A stretch of 64,000 nucleotides of DNA from DATBVX01 sp963696675 (GCA_963696675.1 CAVOLM010000021.1:62001-126000), one strand, 5' to 3'. Shown: positions 9,304-18,112, counted from the stretch's first letter. Program-made: numbers and translations. Notes: generated by a model not told the origin, from the letters alone.

Positions 9304-9335
9304 GGTGCGGGTCGTTGAACGGGACGATCCGCACC
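9304..9335. other. 12-bp hairpin in the leader of the macrodomain operon
   Basis: Arms GGTGCGGGTCGT (9304-9315) and ACGATCCGCACC (9324-9335) pair at 11 of 12 positions plus a possible G-T wobble, with an 8-nt loop. It lies in the 148-bp divergent region between two glycosyltransferase-type operons, just downstream of a TTGACA (9292-9297). No T-tract follows on either side, so a leader structure or operator is as likely as a terminator. Confidence 0.4.
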
Positions 9336-9379
9336 CGATCGAAGCGAAGGGAGCGCAGGCTCGACCAGCGGAGTAGCCC

Positions 9380-9904
9380 TTGGCGCATATCGAAGTGATT
9401 CAGGACGACATCACAACGTTGCGCGTCGATGCGATCGTCAACGCCGCGAACTCGCGGCTCGCTGGTGGCGGTGGCGTGGACGGCGCGATTCACCGCGCGG
9501 CGGGACCGGAGCTGATGGTGGAGTGTCTGGCGCTGGGTGGTTGTCCCACGGGCGATGCACGCATCACGGGCGGTTACTGGCTGCCGGCACGCCATGTCAT
9601 TCACGCGGTCGGGCCCGTGTGGCGCGGCGGTGAAGCGGGTGAGCCTGAGCTGCTCGCCTCGTGCTATCGGCGCTCGATGCAATTCGCCGGTGAGCGAAAT
9701 CTGCGCAGCATCGCGTTCTCCGCGATCAGCTGCGGCGTCTATGGGTATCCGATCGATCAGGCCGCACGCATTGCGGTCAGTGAGGTGACGAGTGTTCTCA
9801 ACCAGCAACCGAGCATCGAGTTAGTGCAGTTCTGCTGCTTCGGCGAAGCCGTGACACGCGCGTATCTCGATGCCTTGAATGCGCATCAGAGCCTGGCTCG
9901 ATGA
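9380..9904 (+). CDS. Macrodomain O-acetyl-ADP-ribose deacetylase
   Basis: A 174-residue stand-alone macrodomain of the YmdB type, which hydrolyses O-acetyl-ADP-ribose or removes ADP-ribose from proteins. It shows IEVIQDDITTLRVDAIVNAA, NSRLAGGGGVDGAIHRAAGP (substrate loop with Asn and Asp), GDARITGGYWLPARHVIHAV and FSAISCGVYGYPIDQAA (phosphate loop). The start appears to be TTG at 9380; no strong ribosome site is visible. The stop overlaps the next start (ATGA at 9901), so the two are translationally coupled. Confidence 0.9.
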   Translation: MAHIEVIQDDITTLRVDAIVNAANSRLAGGGGVDGAIHRAAGPELMVECLALGGCPTGDARITGGYWLPARHVIHAVGPVWRGGEAGEPELLASCYRRSMQFAGERNLRSIAFSAISCGVYGYPIDQAARIAVSEVTSVLNQQPSIELVQFCCFGEAVTRAYLDALNAHQSLAR

Positions 9905-10980
9905 ACGCCGCGCCGCGAATTCTTTTCGTTCCGGTCAGCGGTGCCAAGGGAGCGGGGGAGTATTTCCGTTGCCTCACGATCGCCCAGCGCGTTCGCGAAC
10001 GCTGGCCGACGGCCGAGATTCGATTCATGGTGAGCCGCGCGGCGGGCTACGCACATGAAGTGCCGTTTCCCGCGGTGCTGATCGACCGTTCGCCGACTTA
10101 CGAATCGCAGGCCGTGAACCGTGCCATCGACGACTTACGACCTGGAGTCGTCATATTCGACAACGCCGGGCGCGTGGCACAGCTCAAGCATGCACGCCGC
10201 TGCGGCGCACGCACGGTGTACGTCAGCTCCCGACCCACGACCCGATGGAAGGGTTTCCGGGTGCGGCGCATGTGGCAGATGGACCAGCACTGGCTGTCGG
10301 GACCCAAATTCCTCAATGGCGAGCTTTCGGCGTGGGAAAAGGTGAAGCTGTCGTTGGTCCGATCCGTGTCGATCGTGCATCTCGATTCCCTGTTCCCGCC
10401 TCCGGACGAGACCCGCGCACTCGCATATCGGCGCGACCTGGGGCTGGGCAGGGATTCGTATCTGTTGTTCTGCGCCGGAGGAGGCGGACATGAGCACCAG
10501 GGTCTGTCCGCATCGGAGGTCTTCGGGCGCGCCGCCCGCGAAGTGGCGCGCGCCAGCGGACAGCGGACCGTCTGGGTGCAGGGTCCAAACTACACCGGCA
10601 CGCTCGTTCCGCCGGACGGGTTCCTGTCACTCGGGGCGCTCAGCGGTCCGCAGCTCATCGACCTGCTGAGTGGCGCGCGCATCGCGGTCATCAGCGGCGG
10701 TAGCCTGCTGTCGCAGGCGCTGGCGCTCAGGGTTCCCTGCATCGCAGCACCAGTCGCCGGCGATCAGGACGCACGCATTCAGGCCTGCGCGGCGCGAGGC
10801 TTGCTGCTGTCGACCAGCGTCGAAGTCGATGCGCTGGTGGAGACGGCTCTGTCACTTCTCAAAAACCCGGCACGGCTCAATGAAATACGGGTGCGACTGG
10901 GCCAGCTCGATCTGAACAACAGCGTCGATGTGGCTCTCGCGGCACTGGAGCGCTTGCTGGATGAGAGCAGCGCGCGATGA
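9901..10980 (+). CDS. MurG-like GT-B glycosyltransferase
   Basis: A 359-residue GT-B protein of the UDP-glycosyltransferase/MurG type. The N-terminal domain begins RILFVPVSGAKGAGEYFRCL (glycine-rich donor loop) and the C-terminal domain has LLFCAGGGGHEHQGLSASE, LGALSGPQLIDLLSGARIAV, ISGGSLLSQALALRVPCIA (the GGxS/T nucleotide-sugar motif) and PVAGDQDARIQACAARG. Coupled by ATGA to the macrodomain upstream and to the rubredoxin downstream. Acceptor and donor are unknown; an exopolysaccharide or glycolipid role is a guess from the neighbouring glycosyltransferases. Confidence 0.75.
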   Translation: MNAAPRILFVPVSGAKGAGEYFRCLTIAQRVRERWPTAEIRFMVSRAAGYAHEVPFPAVLIDRSPTYESQAVNRAIDDLRPGVVIFDNAGRVAQLKHARRCGARTVYVSSRPTTRWKGFRVRRMWQMDQHWLSGPKFLNGELSAWEKVKLSLVRSVSIVHLDSLFPPPDETRALAYRRDLGLGRDSYLLFCAGGGGHEHQGLSASEVFGRAAREVARASGQRTVWVQGPNYTGTLVPPDGFLSLGALSGPQLIDLLSGARIAVISGGSLLSQALALRVPCIAAPVAGDQDARIQACAARGLLLSTSVEVDALVETALSLLKNPARLNEIRVRLGQLDLNNSVDVALAALERLLDESSAR

Positions 10981-11141
10981 AGGCCTACATGTGCGTCATC
11001 TGCGGCTTCGTTTACGAGGAGGAGAAGGGCGATCCGCTGCGTGGCATTCCGCCGCTGACGCGCTGGGAAGACGTTCCGCTTTCCTGGCGCTGCCCGGACT
11101 GCGGCGCCGGCAAGGAAGACTTCGAGATGATCGAGATCTAG
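10977..11141 (+). CDS. rubA: Rubredoxin
   Basis: A 54-residue one-iron electron carrier. Two CxxCG knuckles, YMCVICGFVYEEEKGDPLRG near residues 4-23 and WRCPDCGAGKEDFEMIE near the end, are complete, so it should bind Fe(Cys)4. The ATG at 10977 overlaps the stop of the glycosyltransferase (ATGA). Rubredoxins usually feed alkane hydroxylases, rubrerythrins or a rubredoxin reductase, none of which lie nearby. Being the third cistron after a macrodomain and a glycosyltransferase is odd. It converges on the TraB/GumN gene. Confidence 0.95.
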   Translation: MKAYMCVICGFVYEEEKGDPLRGIPPLTRWEDVPLSWRCPDCGAGKEDFEMIEI

Positions 11142-11152
11142 GGCTGCGGTGA

Positions 11153-12046
11153 CTACTGGCGCTGCGCCGGATGGCCATGCGCGCGCAGCAACTCGATCAC
11201 GCTGTCGTCCCCGACGAGGTGCAGCGCACCGACCACGATCAGGTAGTTCTCATTATCATCGAGCAGCGCGCCGATCTCGTCGGCCCATTTGCGGTTGCGA
11301 TCGACGATGAGCGAGCGGTACAGCTCGGGAAACTTGTCGAAGTCGTGGACCAGGATCTTGGCCAGAGCCGTCGTGTCTCCGCGCGTCCAGTCACCGATCA
11401 ACTGATCCGCTTCCTCGGCCATGTCGGTGGCCTCATCGAGCGAAACGATGAGGAACTCGCCCTGTAGCTTCATCGGCAGCGAGTCCAGCGCTGACAACTG
11501 ATCGGCGAGGGTCTCCAGGCCTCGAATCTCCTTTCCATCCTGATGCGCGCGCTCTGCGAGTCGGTGCTCGACGCCCGCCGCGGGGTCGAGGCCGAGCTTT
11601 GCGAACTGCGCCTGGGCAATCGTGACCGCGACCACCCAGGGCTCGAGTTGCGCGAACTGATCGAGGTCGAGCCCGAGATCAAGCGCCTGCTGATGGGCAC
11701 GTCCGTAGGGTTCCGGGCCAAGAATGTCGCGCAGCGTCTGCGGCTCCGGAAGCAAACCGCGCTCCATGGTGAACTGTCCTGCTGCTGCGGGATCGAGGTC
11801 GTCGAGGTCAACCTCCATGTAGATCGCGTTCGCGTCCTTGTAAGCCCGCAGGACCGATTCGGGCAGCGCATCGTCAGTCGCGCGCAGCACGTGCACGGAA
11901 GCGAGCAGGTAGACGGAGTTGTGCCGCCCGTCGATGCGCCAGAGCGGCGGATGAGCATCTGCCGACGCAGGAGATGCGGCGAACCAGGCACAGACAGCGA
12001 GAAGGGTGCCGAGCGGCGCCCTAGGGCAACTCTGCACAGGTTTCAT
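11153..12046 (-). CDS. TraB/GumN family protein, exported
   Basis: A 297-residue TraB/GumN (TIKI-like) domain protein. It has a signal peptide (LGTLLAVCAWFAASPASA, cleavage near residue 30) and the start of the domain, PPLWRIDGRHNSVYLLASVH, with the conserved His of the G/S-xxH motif. Further along are EVDLDDLDPA, KEIRGLETLADQLSALDSL (GLET motif) and YLIVVGALHLVGDDSVIELL (GALHLxG motif). Eukaryotic TIKI proteins of this fold are metalloproteases; bacterial roles are unclear. The first eight codons lie inside a 23-bp inverted repeat, and no good ribosome site precedes the ATG at 12046. Confidence 0.85.
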   Translation of the reverse strand: MKPVQSCPRAPLGTLLAVCAWFAASPASADAHPPLWRIDGRHNSVYLLASVHVLRATDDALPESVLRAYKDANAIYMEVDLDDLDPAAAGQFTMERGLLPEPQTLRDILGPEPYGRAHQQALDLGLDLDQFAQLEPWVVAVTIAQAQFAKLGLDPAAGVEHRLAERAHQDGKEIRGLETLADQLSALDSLPMKLQGEFLIVSLDEATDMAEEADQLIGDWTRGDTTALAKILVHDFDKFPELYRSLIVDRNRKWADEIGALLDDNENYLIVVGALHLVGDDSVIELLRAHGHPAQRQ

Positions 12047-12196
12047 GGTGCGCGTTGCGTCGCCAACGGTGCAGATGCTAGGCGCACCGTGCAGTCAATG
12101 GTCGATTCCATTGGCAAGCGGTGCAACAGAGCTGCCGCCAGAAGCTTGCGCGAGGCATTCGGTGCGCGCGCCGATGAAACCTGTGCAGAGTTGCCC
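12024..12196. repeat. Perfect 23-bp inverted repeat enclosing a 127-bp spacer
   Basis: Bases 12024-12046 and 12174-12196 are exact reverse complements (23/23). Read outward, both copies start with ATGAAACCTGTGCAGAGTTG; the left copy supplies the start codon and first residues of the TraB/GumN gene. The spacer contains smaller palindromes: CAATGG/CCATTG around 12100-12118, and CGGTGC/GCACCG near 12069-12090. There is no open frame in the spacer worth calling. It may be a small non-autonomous element, a duplicated-inverted segment or a regulatory cruciform. Confidence 0.75.
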
Positions 12197-12200
12197 TCGT

Positions 12201-12962
12201 TCATGAGGTGAAACCGTCCACCCACACGACCGACGTGGCGATGCTGCCGTCCGGCCTGAGCTCCAGCCAGCGGTAGCCCGGTGGGCGCCGATCGATCGCG
12301 AACAAGTCGCTGAGCGGCAGGAACTGGGCGCAAGTGGACGGCGCACTCAGCATCCGCACGCCGTTGCGCTCGCTTTCATGAATCTGGTGAACGTGTCCCC
12401 ACACCACCGCGCGCACGTTCTTGTGGCGATCGAGGATCTCGAAGAACTCGTCCGCATTCTCCAAGCCGACCCTGTCGAGCCAGCTGCTGCGCATGCGCAC
12501 CGGATGATGGTGCAGGCAAACGAGGCCGTGTGATCCCGCGTTCTCGGTCAGGGCACGCTCGAGCAGCTCGAGCTGCGCGGGGGCGAGCCGCCCTCGGGCC
12601 TTGCCGGCGATGAAGCTGTCGAGCATGACCGCGAACCAGCCAGGCCAGCGCGCCACGCCGCCGAGTTGAAAAGGTGCACCGTCCAGAACCCGGGCCATCG
12701 CGGCCGGCTCATCGTGGTTGCCGGGGATGCAATAGACCGGGAGCCCGAGCGATGCAAACACATCCCGAAACCGCTCGTAGCCTTCCGGGTCATCCTGAAC
12801 GAGGTCTCCGGTGGCGAGGATCGCATCGCACGGCCAATGGCGCGCGCGCGCGTGCTCGATCGTCGCGAGAAGCGAAGCGTAGGTAGCGACGCCACGGAGC
12901 TTGCCGTCGGCATCGCCATACAGATGCGGATCCGTGAACTGTATGAGACGCACGCTACTCAT
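12201..12962 (-). CDS. cpdA: Calcineurin-like phosphoesterase, 3',5'-cAMP phosphodiesterase type
   Basis: Metallophosphoesterase of the CpdA class that degrades cyclic AMP in the cytoplasm. All five metal motifs are present: IQFTDPHLYGD (DxH), ATGDLVQDD (GD), IPGNHDEP (GNHD), LVCLHHHPV (H) and WGHVHQIHE (GHxH). With the ATG at 12962 the protein is 253 aa; an upstream in-frame start at 12995 would add 11 residues. The 219 bp upstream to ahcY hold no other gene. Cyclic AMP specificity is inferred from family and length. Confidence 0.85.
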   Translation of the reverse strand: MSSVRLIQFTDPHLYGDADGKLRGVATYASLLATIEHARARHWPCDAILATGDLVQDDPEGYERFRDVFASLGLPVYCIPGNHDEPAAMARVLDGAPFQLGGVARWPGWFAVMLDSFIAGKARGRLAPAQLELLERALTENAGSHGLVCLHHHPVRMRSSWLDRVGLENADEFFEILDRHKNVRAVVWGHVHQIHESERNGVRMLSAPSTCAQFLPLSDLFAIDRRPPGYRWLELRPDGSIATSVVWVDGFTS

Positions 12963-13181
12963 CGTGTGGACATTCACCTGCGTGCGAGAGCGCACTGCGG
13001 GGCCTCGAACCGGTCACATTTCAGCGGCAGATAATAGCAGAGGGGTCAGCGCATCAAGGGTGATGCAAGTCGCGTGCAATCCGGCAATTCAGGCTCGAAT
13101 GCGACCGGAAGTTGCGCGCATTGTGACGCAGACCACTGTCACCGCGGGGCGACAGTGGCCGCGCCTTTATCCCCGCAAGGT

Positions 13182-14600
13182 TCAATAGCGATAGTGATCC
13201 GACTTGTACGGTCCCTGCTTGTCGACGTCGATGTAGCGCGCCTGCGTGTCGGTGAGCTCTGTGAGCTTGGCCCCAAGCTTCTTGAGCTGCAGACGCGCCA
13301 CTTTTTCGTCGAGTTTCTTCGGCAGGATGTACACGCCGATCGGGTACTTGCCGGGGTTGCCCCACAGCTCGATCTGCGCCATCACCTGGTTGGTGAACGA
13401 GGAGGACATGACGTAGGACGGATGTCCGGTACCGCACCCGAGGTTTACCAGCCGTCCTTCGGCCAACAGGATGATCCGCTTGTCGTCCGGGAAGATCACA
13501 TGGTCGACCTGCGGCTTGATGTTCTCCCAGCGATACTGCTTCAGCGCTGCGACATCGATTTCGTTGTCGAAGTGACCGATGTTGCACACGATCGCATTGT
13601 GCTTCATGCGCTTCATGTGCTCGTGGGTGATCACGTGAAAGTTCCCGGTAGCGGAAACGAAGATATCGGCCTTGTCGGCCGCATCCTCCATGGTCACGAC
13701 CCGGTAGCCTTCCATTGCCGCCTGCAGCGCACAGATGGGGTCGATCTCCGTCACCCACACCTGGGCCGAAAGTGCGCGCAGCGCCTGCGCCGAGCCCTTG
13801 CCCACGTCTCCATAGCCGCACACGACCGCGATCTTGCCTGCGATCATTACGTCGGTCGCTCGCTTGATGCCGTCGACCAGCGACTCGCGACACCCATAAA
13901 GGTTGTCGAATTTGCTCTTGGTCACCGAGTCATTGACGTTGATCGCGGGAAAGGCGAGGGCACCTTCCTTCGCCATCTGGTAGAGCCGCTTGACGCCGGT
14001 GGTCGTTTCCTCCGTCACGCCGCGGATTGCCTTGAGGCGCGTCGAGTACCAGGTCGGATCCTTCGAGAGCGTGTGGCGAATTGCGGCAAAGAGAGCTTCT
14101 TCCTCCTCGCTCGTCGGCTTGCCGAGGAGCGAAGCATCCCGCTCTGCTTTCGACCCGAGGTGCACGAGGAGGGTCGCGTCCCCGCCATCATCGAGGATCA
14201 TGTTGCTGTGGCCGCCGTCCGGCCAGTCGAAGATGCGGTGCGTGTAGTCCCAGTATTCCTTCAGTGACTCGCCCTTCCAGGCAAACACCGCCGTGCCACT
14301 TGCGGCGATCGCCGCCGCGGCATGATCCTGGGTAGAGAAAATGTTGCAGGACGCCCAGCGCACCTGGGCACCCAGCGCCTGCAGTGTCTCGATCAGCACT
14401 GCAGTCTGGATCGTCATGTGGAGCGAGCCCGAGATGCGGGCGCCCTTCAGCGGCTGCACCGGCGCGAACTCCTCCCGGATCGCCATCAACCCGGGCATCT
14501 CGGTTTCGGCGATCGCAATTTCCTTGCGACCCCAGTCCGCCAGCGAAAGATCGGCAACTTTGAAATCCGCAGAACTGCGGTTACTCATAACAGCGCTCAT
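13182..14600 (-). CDS. ahcY: S-adenosylhomocysteine hydrolase
   Basis: Splits S-adenosylhomocysteine to adenosine and homocysteine, relieving inhibition of methyltransferases. 472 aa, normal for the long proteobacterial form. Motifs: SLHMTIQTAVLIETLQALGA, NIFSTQDHAAAAIAASG, GVSEETTTGVKRLY-like (GVTEETTTGVKRLYQM), NVNDSVTKSKFDNLYGC, and the NAD loop VCGYGDVGKGSAQALRALSA; it ends with GPYKSDHYRY. ATG at 14600 follows a GGAG site at correct spacing. It lies downstream of metK and is controlled by the SAH riboswitch in its leader. Confidence 0.97.
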   Translation of the reverse strand: MSAVMSNRSSADFKVADLSLADWGRKEIAIAETEMPGLMAIREEFAPVQPLKGARISGSLHMTIQTAVLIETLQALGAQVRWASCNIFSTQDHAAAAIAASGTAVFAWKGESLKEYWDYTHRIFDWPDGGHSNMILDDGGDATLLVHLGSKAERDASLLGKPTSEEEEALFAAIRHTLSKDPTWYSTRLKAIRGVTEETTTGVKRLYQMAKEGALAFPAINVNDSVTKSKFDNLYGCRESLVDGIKRATDVMIAGKIAVVCGYGDVGKGSAQALRALSAQVWVTEIDPICALQAAMEGYRVVTMEDAADKADIFVSATGNFHVITHEHMKRMKHNAIVCNIGHFDNEIDVAALKQYRWENIKPQVDHVIFPDDKRIILLAEGRLVNLGCGTGHPSYVMSSSFTNQVMAQIELWGNPGKYPIGVYILPKKLDEKVARLQLKKLGAKLTELTDTQARYIDVDKQGPYKSDHYRY

Positions 14601-14654
14601 TGATATCTCCGTTCGATAGTGAATCAAACGGGCGCCGTTGTGCACACAGCTTCT

Positions 14655-14712
14655 CCTGCCGAGCCTCGCGCGACCTCACGGTCGCGTTGCAGCGCCCCTC
14701 GGCGGGCGAAGC
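14655..14712 (-). promoter_or_regulatory. S-adenosylhomocysteine (SAH) riboswitch
   Basis: On the minus strand the metK-ahcY gap reads CCGAGGGGCGCTGCAACGCG, then a GACC/GGTC hairpin, then CGAGGCTCGGCAGG. This matches the conserved SAH aptamer: CCGAG pairs with CTCGG, and the GGGCGCTGCAAC core is the invariant part. It sits about 55 bases before ahcY, the gene these riboswitches normally activate when SAH builds up. Boundaries are approximate. Confidence 0.9.
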
Positions 14713-14731
14713 TTTTGAATGAAGTCCTGGC

Positions 14732-15907
14732 CTAGGCCACCTTGCCGCGCACACCGGCCGCCGCAGCGAGGGCTGCAGCCCGATCCGTGTGCTCCCAGGT
14801 GAATTCCGGTTCCTCGCGACCGAAGTGCCCGTAGGCCGCGGTCTTCTCGTAGATCGGCCGCACCAGATCGAGCATCTCGCGCAGGCCGAAGGGCGTGAGA
14901 TCGAAGTGCTCGCGCACGAGCTGCGTCAGTCGCTCGCGCGACAACTTGCTGGTGCCGAAGGCCTCGACGCTGATCGAGGTGGGCTCGGCAACACCAATCG
15001 CGTAGGACACCTGGATCTCGCAGCGCTCCGCGAGGCCGGCGGCGACGATGTTCTTCGCGACGTAGCGCGCGGCATACGCCGCCGAGCGATCTACCTTCGA
15101 AGGATCCTTGCCGGAGAACGCGCCGCCACCATGTCGAGCCATGCCGCCGTAGGTATCAACAATAATCTTGCGCCCGGTGACGCCGCAGTCACCGACCGGT
15201 CCGCCAATCACGAAACGACCGGTGGGATTGATATGGAAGCGCGTGCCGCGATCGATCCAGTCGGTGGGCAGCACCGGCTTGATGATCTCCTCCATCACGC
15301 CTTCGCGCAGCTTCTCCTGCGTGACGTCCGGGTGGTGCTGCGTTGACAGCACAACCGCGTCGATACCGACCGGTTTGAAATCCTCATACCGCAGGGTGAT
15401 CTGGCTCTTCGCATCGGGACGCAGCCACGGCAGCTTTCCGCTGCGGCGAATGTCGGCTTGGCGCTTGACCAGCCGGTGCGCAAGGGTGATCGGTGCGGGC
15501 ATGAGCACGTCGGTCTCGTTGCTCGCGTAGCCGAACATCAACCCCTGGTCGCCAGCCCCCTGCGCCTTCTCGCTTTCGCGATCGACACCCATTGCGATGT
15601 CCGATGACTGCTTTCCAATGGCGTTGAGCACGGCACAGGTTGCGCCGTCAAATCCCATCTCCGAGCTGTTGTAGCCGATGCGCAGGATCGTCTTGCGCAC
15701 CACGTCCTCGAGATCGACCCAGGCGCTCGTCGTTACCTCGCCAGCGATGACAACGAGACCGGTCTTGATCAGCGTTTCGCAGGCCACGCGCGCGCGACGA
15801 TCCTGCTTGAGCATGGCATCGAGCACGGCGTCGGAGATCTGATCCGCGATCTTGTCGGGATGACCTTCGGAGACCGATTCAGAGGTGAACAGGTATGAGT
15901 TCGACAT
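14732..15907 (-). CDS. metK: S-adenosylmethionine synthetase
   Basis: Makes S-adenosylmethionine from methionine and ATP. 391 aa. Motifs: FTSESVSEGHPDKIADQISD (methionine/ATP site), GDQGLMFGYASNE (signature 1), and GGGAFSGKDPSKVDRSAAY (signature 2, P-loop-like) with the FIIDTYGG-equivalent KIIVDTYGGMARHGGGAF. The start MSNSYLF at 15907 is chosen over an upstream ATG because the family begins there. Head of the metK-riboswitch-ahcY unit of the SAM cycle; divergent from tkt with 171 bp between. A TATACT-like -10 lies upstream but no clear -35. Confidence 0.97.
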   Translation of the reverse strand: MSNSYLFTSESVSEGHPDKIADQISDAVLDAMLKQDRRARVACETLIKTGLVVIAGEVTTSAWVDLEDVVRKTILRIGYNSSEMGFDGATCAVLNAIGKQSSDIAMGVDRESEKAQGAGDQGLMFGYASNETDVLMPAPITLAHRLVKRQADIRRSGKLPWLRPDAKSQITLRYEDFKPVGIDAVVLSTQHHPDVTQEKLREGVMEEIIKPVLPTDWIDRGTRFHINPTGRFVIGGPVGDCGVTGRKIIVDTYGGMARHGGGAFSGKDPSKVDRSAAYAARYVAKNIVAAGLAERCEIQVSYAIGVAEPTSISVEAFGTSKLSRERLTQLVREHFDLTPFGLREMLDLVRPIYEKTAAYGHFGREEPEFTWEHTDRAAALAAAAGVRGKVA

Positions 15908-16078
15908 TCGCAAAACCCGCACGGGATCAAGGGGGTGGAAAGTATAGCCATTAGGTTCGCAAAGGCCAGTGAGCCGTGCTCAAAACGGCACACGAGAGCG
16001 CATCTCATTGACCCGCATGCCGTTGCCGCAGGGGGTCGCATGTTGGACAATGCGCGGCTTTCATCCGCAGGGGAACTC

Positions 16079-18082
16079 ATGTCCAGCCGCCGCGAGCTTG
16101 CCAATGCGATCCGGGCGCTCGCCATGGATGCAGTTCAGCAGGCGGCTTCCGGTCACCCGGGCGCACCGATGGGCATGGCGGATATTGCCGAGGTGCTGTG
16201 GCGCGATTTCCTCGCGCACAATCCGGGCAATCCCGGCTGGTGGGATCGCGACCGCTTCGTCCTCTCGAACGGTCACGCCTCGATGCTGCTTTACTCTCTC
16301 TTATATCTCACCGGTTATCCCGTGCAGCTCGATGAGCTGCGCCATTTCCGCCAGCTCGGTTCACGCACTGCCGGACATCCCGAACATGAACTCGCAATGG
16401 GTGTGGAAACGACTACGGGTCCGCTCGGCCAGGGACTCGCCAACGCGGTGGGTATGGCGCTCGCGGAGAAGATTCTCGCGGCGAACTTCAATCGTCCCGG
16501 ATACCCGATTGTCGATCACTACACTTACGTCTTTGCGGGCGATGGCTGCCTCATGGAGGGTATCTCGCACGAAGTGTGCTCACTCGCCGGTACTCTCAAG
16601 CTCGGCAAGCTCATCTGCTTCTACGACGACAACGGCATTTCGATCGATGGCGAGGTCGAGGGCTGGTTCACGGACAACACCGCCGAGCGCTTCGCCGCGT
16701 ACGGCTGGCACGTGGTTGCCGCGGTCGATGGCCACGATTCTGAAGCCGTGCGACGCGCCATAGAGCAGGCGCGCGCAGTCAGCGATCGACCCTCGATCAT
16801 CTGTTGTCGCACCATCATTGGCTGGGGCGCGCCCAACAAGCAGGGCACCGAGGCGACTCATGGCGCGCCACTCGGCGCTGACGAAGTGGCCGCCGCGCGC
16901 CGCACCTTGGGGTGGCAATACCCGCCGTTCGTGATTCCGGATGAGATCAAGGCGCAGTGGGATGCGCGTCAGCAAGGCGCGCGCCGCGAAGCGGAATGGC
17001 AGCAACTGTTCACGGGGTATCGTCGCGAGTTCCCGCAACTCGCCGCTGAGTTCGAACGTCGCATGCGCGCTGAGCTGCCTGCATCGTTTTGCGAGGCTGC
17101 GGAAAAATGCATCGCCGATGCCGCCCAGCAGGCGGCGAGCGTGGCAACGCGCCAGTCCTCACAAGCCGTGCTCAACGCGCTCGGACCGGTGCTGCCGGAG
17201 TTGATCGGAGGCTCCGCGGATCTCACCGGCTCCAATAACACGCGACGCAAGGATTCGCGCACCATCACGGCCGAGGATGCCTCGGGCAATTACATCTATT
17301 TCGGGGTCCGTGAGTTCGGAATGACCGCGATCCTCAATGGACTTGCTCTGCACGGCGGCTTCATTCCCTACGGAGGGACTTTCCTCACCTTCTCCGACTA
17401 CGCACGCAACGCCGTGCGCATGGCGGCGCTGATGAAGCAGGGATCGATTCTTGTCTATTCGCACGACTCCATCGGGCTCGGCGAAGACGGACCGACTCAC
17501 CAGCCCATCGAACACCTGGCCACGCTCCGACTCATTCCGAACCTCGAACTCTGGCGACCTTGCGATGCGGTGGAAACGGCGGTCTCATGGCAGGCGGCAA
17601 TCGAGCGGCGTGATGGTCCGACCGCGCTCGTGCTCACACGGCAGAATGTCGCCCATCAGCCGCGCTCGCCGGGGCAGATCGCCGCGATCCGGCGCGGGGG
17701 TTATGCACTGATTGAGTGCGAAGGCACCCCCGAGTGCATCGTGATGGCCACCGGCTCGGAGGTGGGCATCGCTGCCGAGGCGGTTCGCGAGCTCACCAGG
17801 CGCGGCCGTCGCGTGCGGCTCGTGTCGATGCCCTGCTTCGAGACCTTCGCGCGCACCGATGCAGCCTATCGGGAGCGAGTGCTGCCGGCCGCGGTTCGTA
17901 AGCGAGTCTCGGTGGAAGCAGGCGTCAGCGCGATCTGGCGCCAGTTTGTAGGCGAAGAGGGTCGTATCATCGGCCTGGATCAGTTCGGGGCTTCGGGCAA
18001 GGGACCCGACCTGTTCAAGCATTTTGGCTTCACTGCCGGGCACGTGCTCGAGACGGTGGAGGAACTTCTCGGCGCACGCTGA
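16079..18082 (+). CDS. tkt: Transketolase
   Basis: Thiamine diphosphate enzyme of the pentose phosphate pathway moving two-carbon units between sugar phosphates. 667 aa. Motifs: ANAIRALAMDAVQQAASGHP (substrate His), RDRFVLSNGHASMLLYSLLY, GPLGQGLANAVGMALAEK, FAGDGCLMEGISHEVCS (TDP-binding GDG...), then HDSIGLGEDGPTHQPIEHLA and the C-terminal domain. ATG at 16079 follows CAGGGGAA. Upstream in-frame starts exist to 15935 but are divergent-promoter DNA. First gene of a glycolytic operon with gapA, pgk and pyk. Confidence 0.97.
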   Translation: MSSRRELANAIRALAMDAVQQAASGHPGAPMGMADIAEVLWRDFLAHNPGNPGWWDRDRFVLSNGHASMLLYSLLYLTGYPVQLDELRHFRQLGSRTAGHPEHELAMGVETTTGPLGQGLANAVGMALAEKILAANFNRPGYPIVDHYTYVFAGDGCLMEGISHEVCSLAGTLKLGKLICFYDDNGISIDGEVEGWFTDNTAERFAAYGWHVVAAVDGHDSEAVRRAIEQARAVSDRPSIICCRTIIGWGAPNKQGTEATHGAPLGADEVAAARRTLGWQYPPFVIPDEIKAQWDARQQGARREAEWQQLFTGYRREFPQLAAEFERRMRAELPASFCEAAEKCIADAAQQAASVATRQSSQAVLNALGPVLPELIGGSADLTGSNNTRRKDSRTITAEDASGNYIYFGVREFGMTAILNGLALHGGFIPYGGTFLTFSDYARNAVRMAALMKQGSILVYSHDSIGLGEDGPTHQPIEHLATLRLIPNLELWRPCDAVETAVSWQAAIERRDGPTALVLTRQNVAHQPRSPGQIAAIRRGGYALIECEGTPECIVMATGSEVGIAAEAVRELTRRGRRVRLVSMPCFETFARTDAAYRERVLPAAVRKRVSVEAGVSAIWRQFVGEEGRIIGLDQFGASGKGPDLFKHFGFTAGHVLETVEELLGAR

Positions 18083-18112
18083 AGTGCGTCGTCAACGCGG
18101 AGAGACAAGACC

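Noticed and set aside
15908..16078. SAM riboswitch in front of metK
   Set aside because: No known SAM aptamer core was seen in the 171-bp divergent region.
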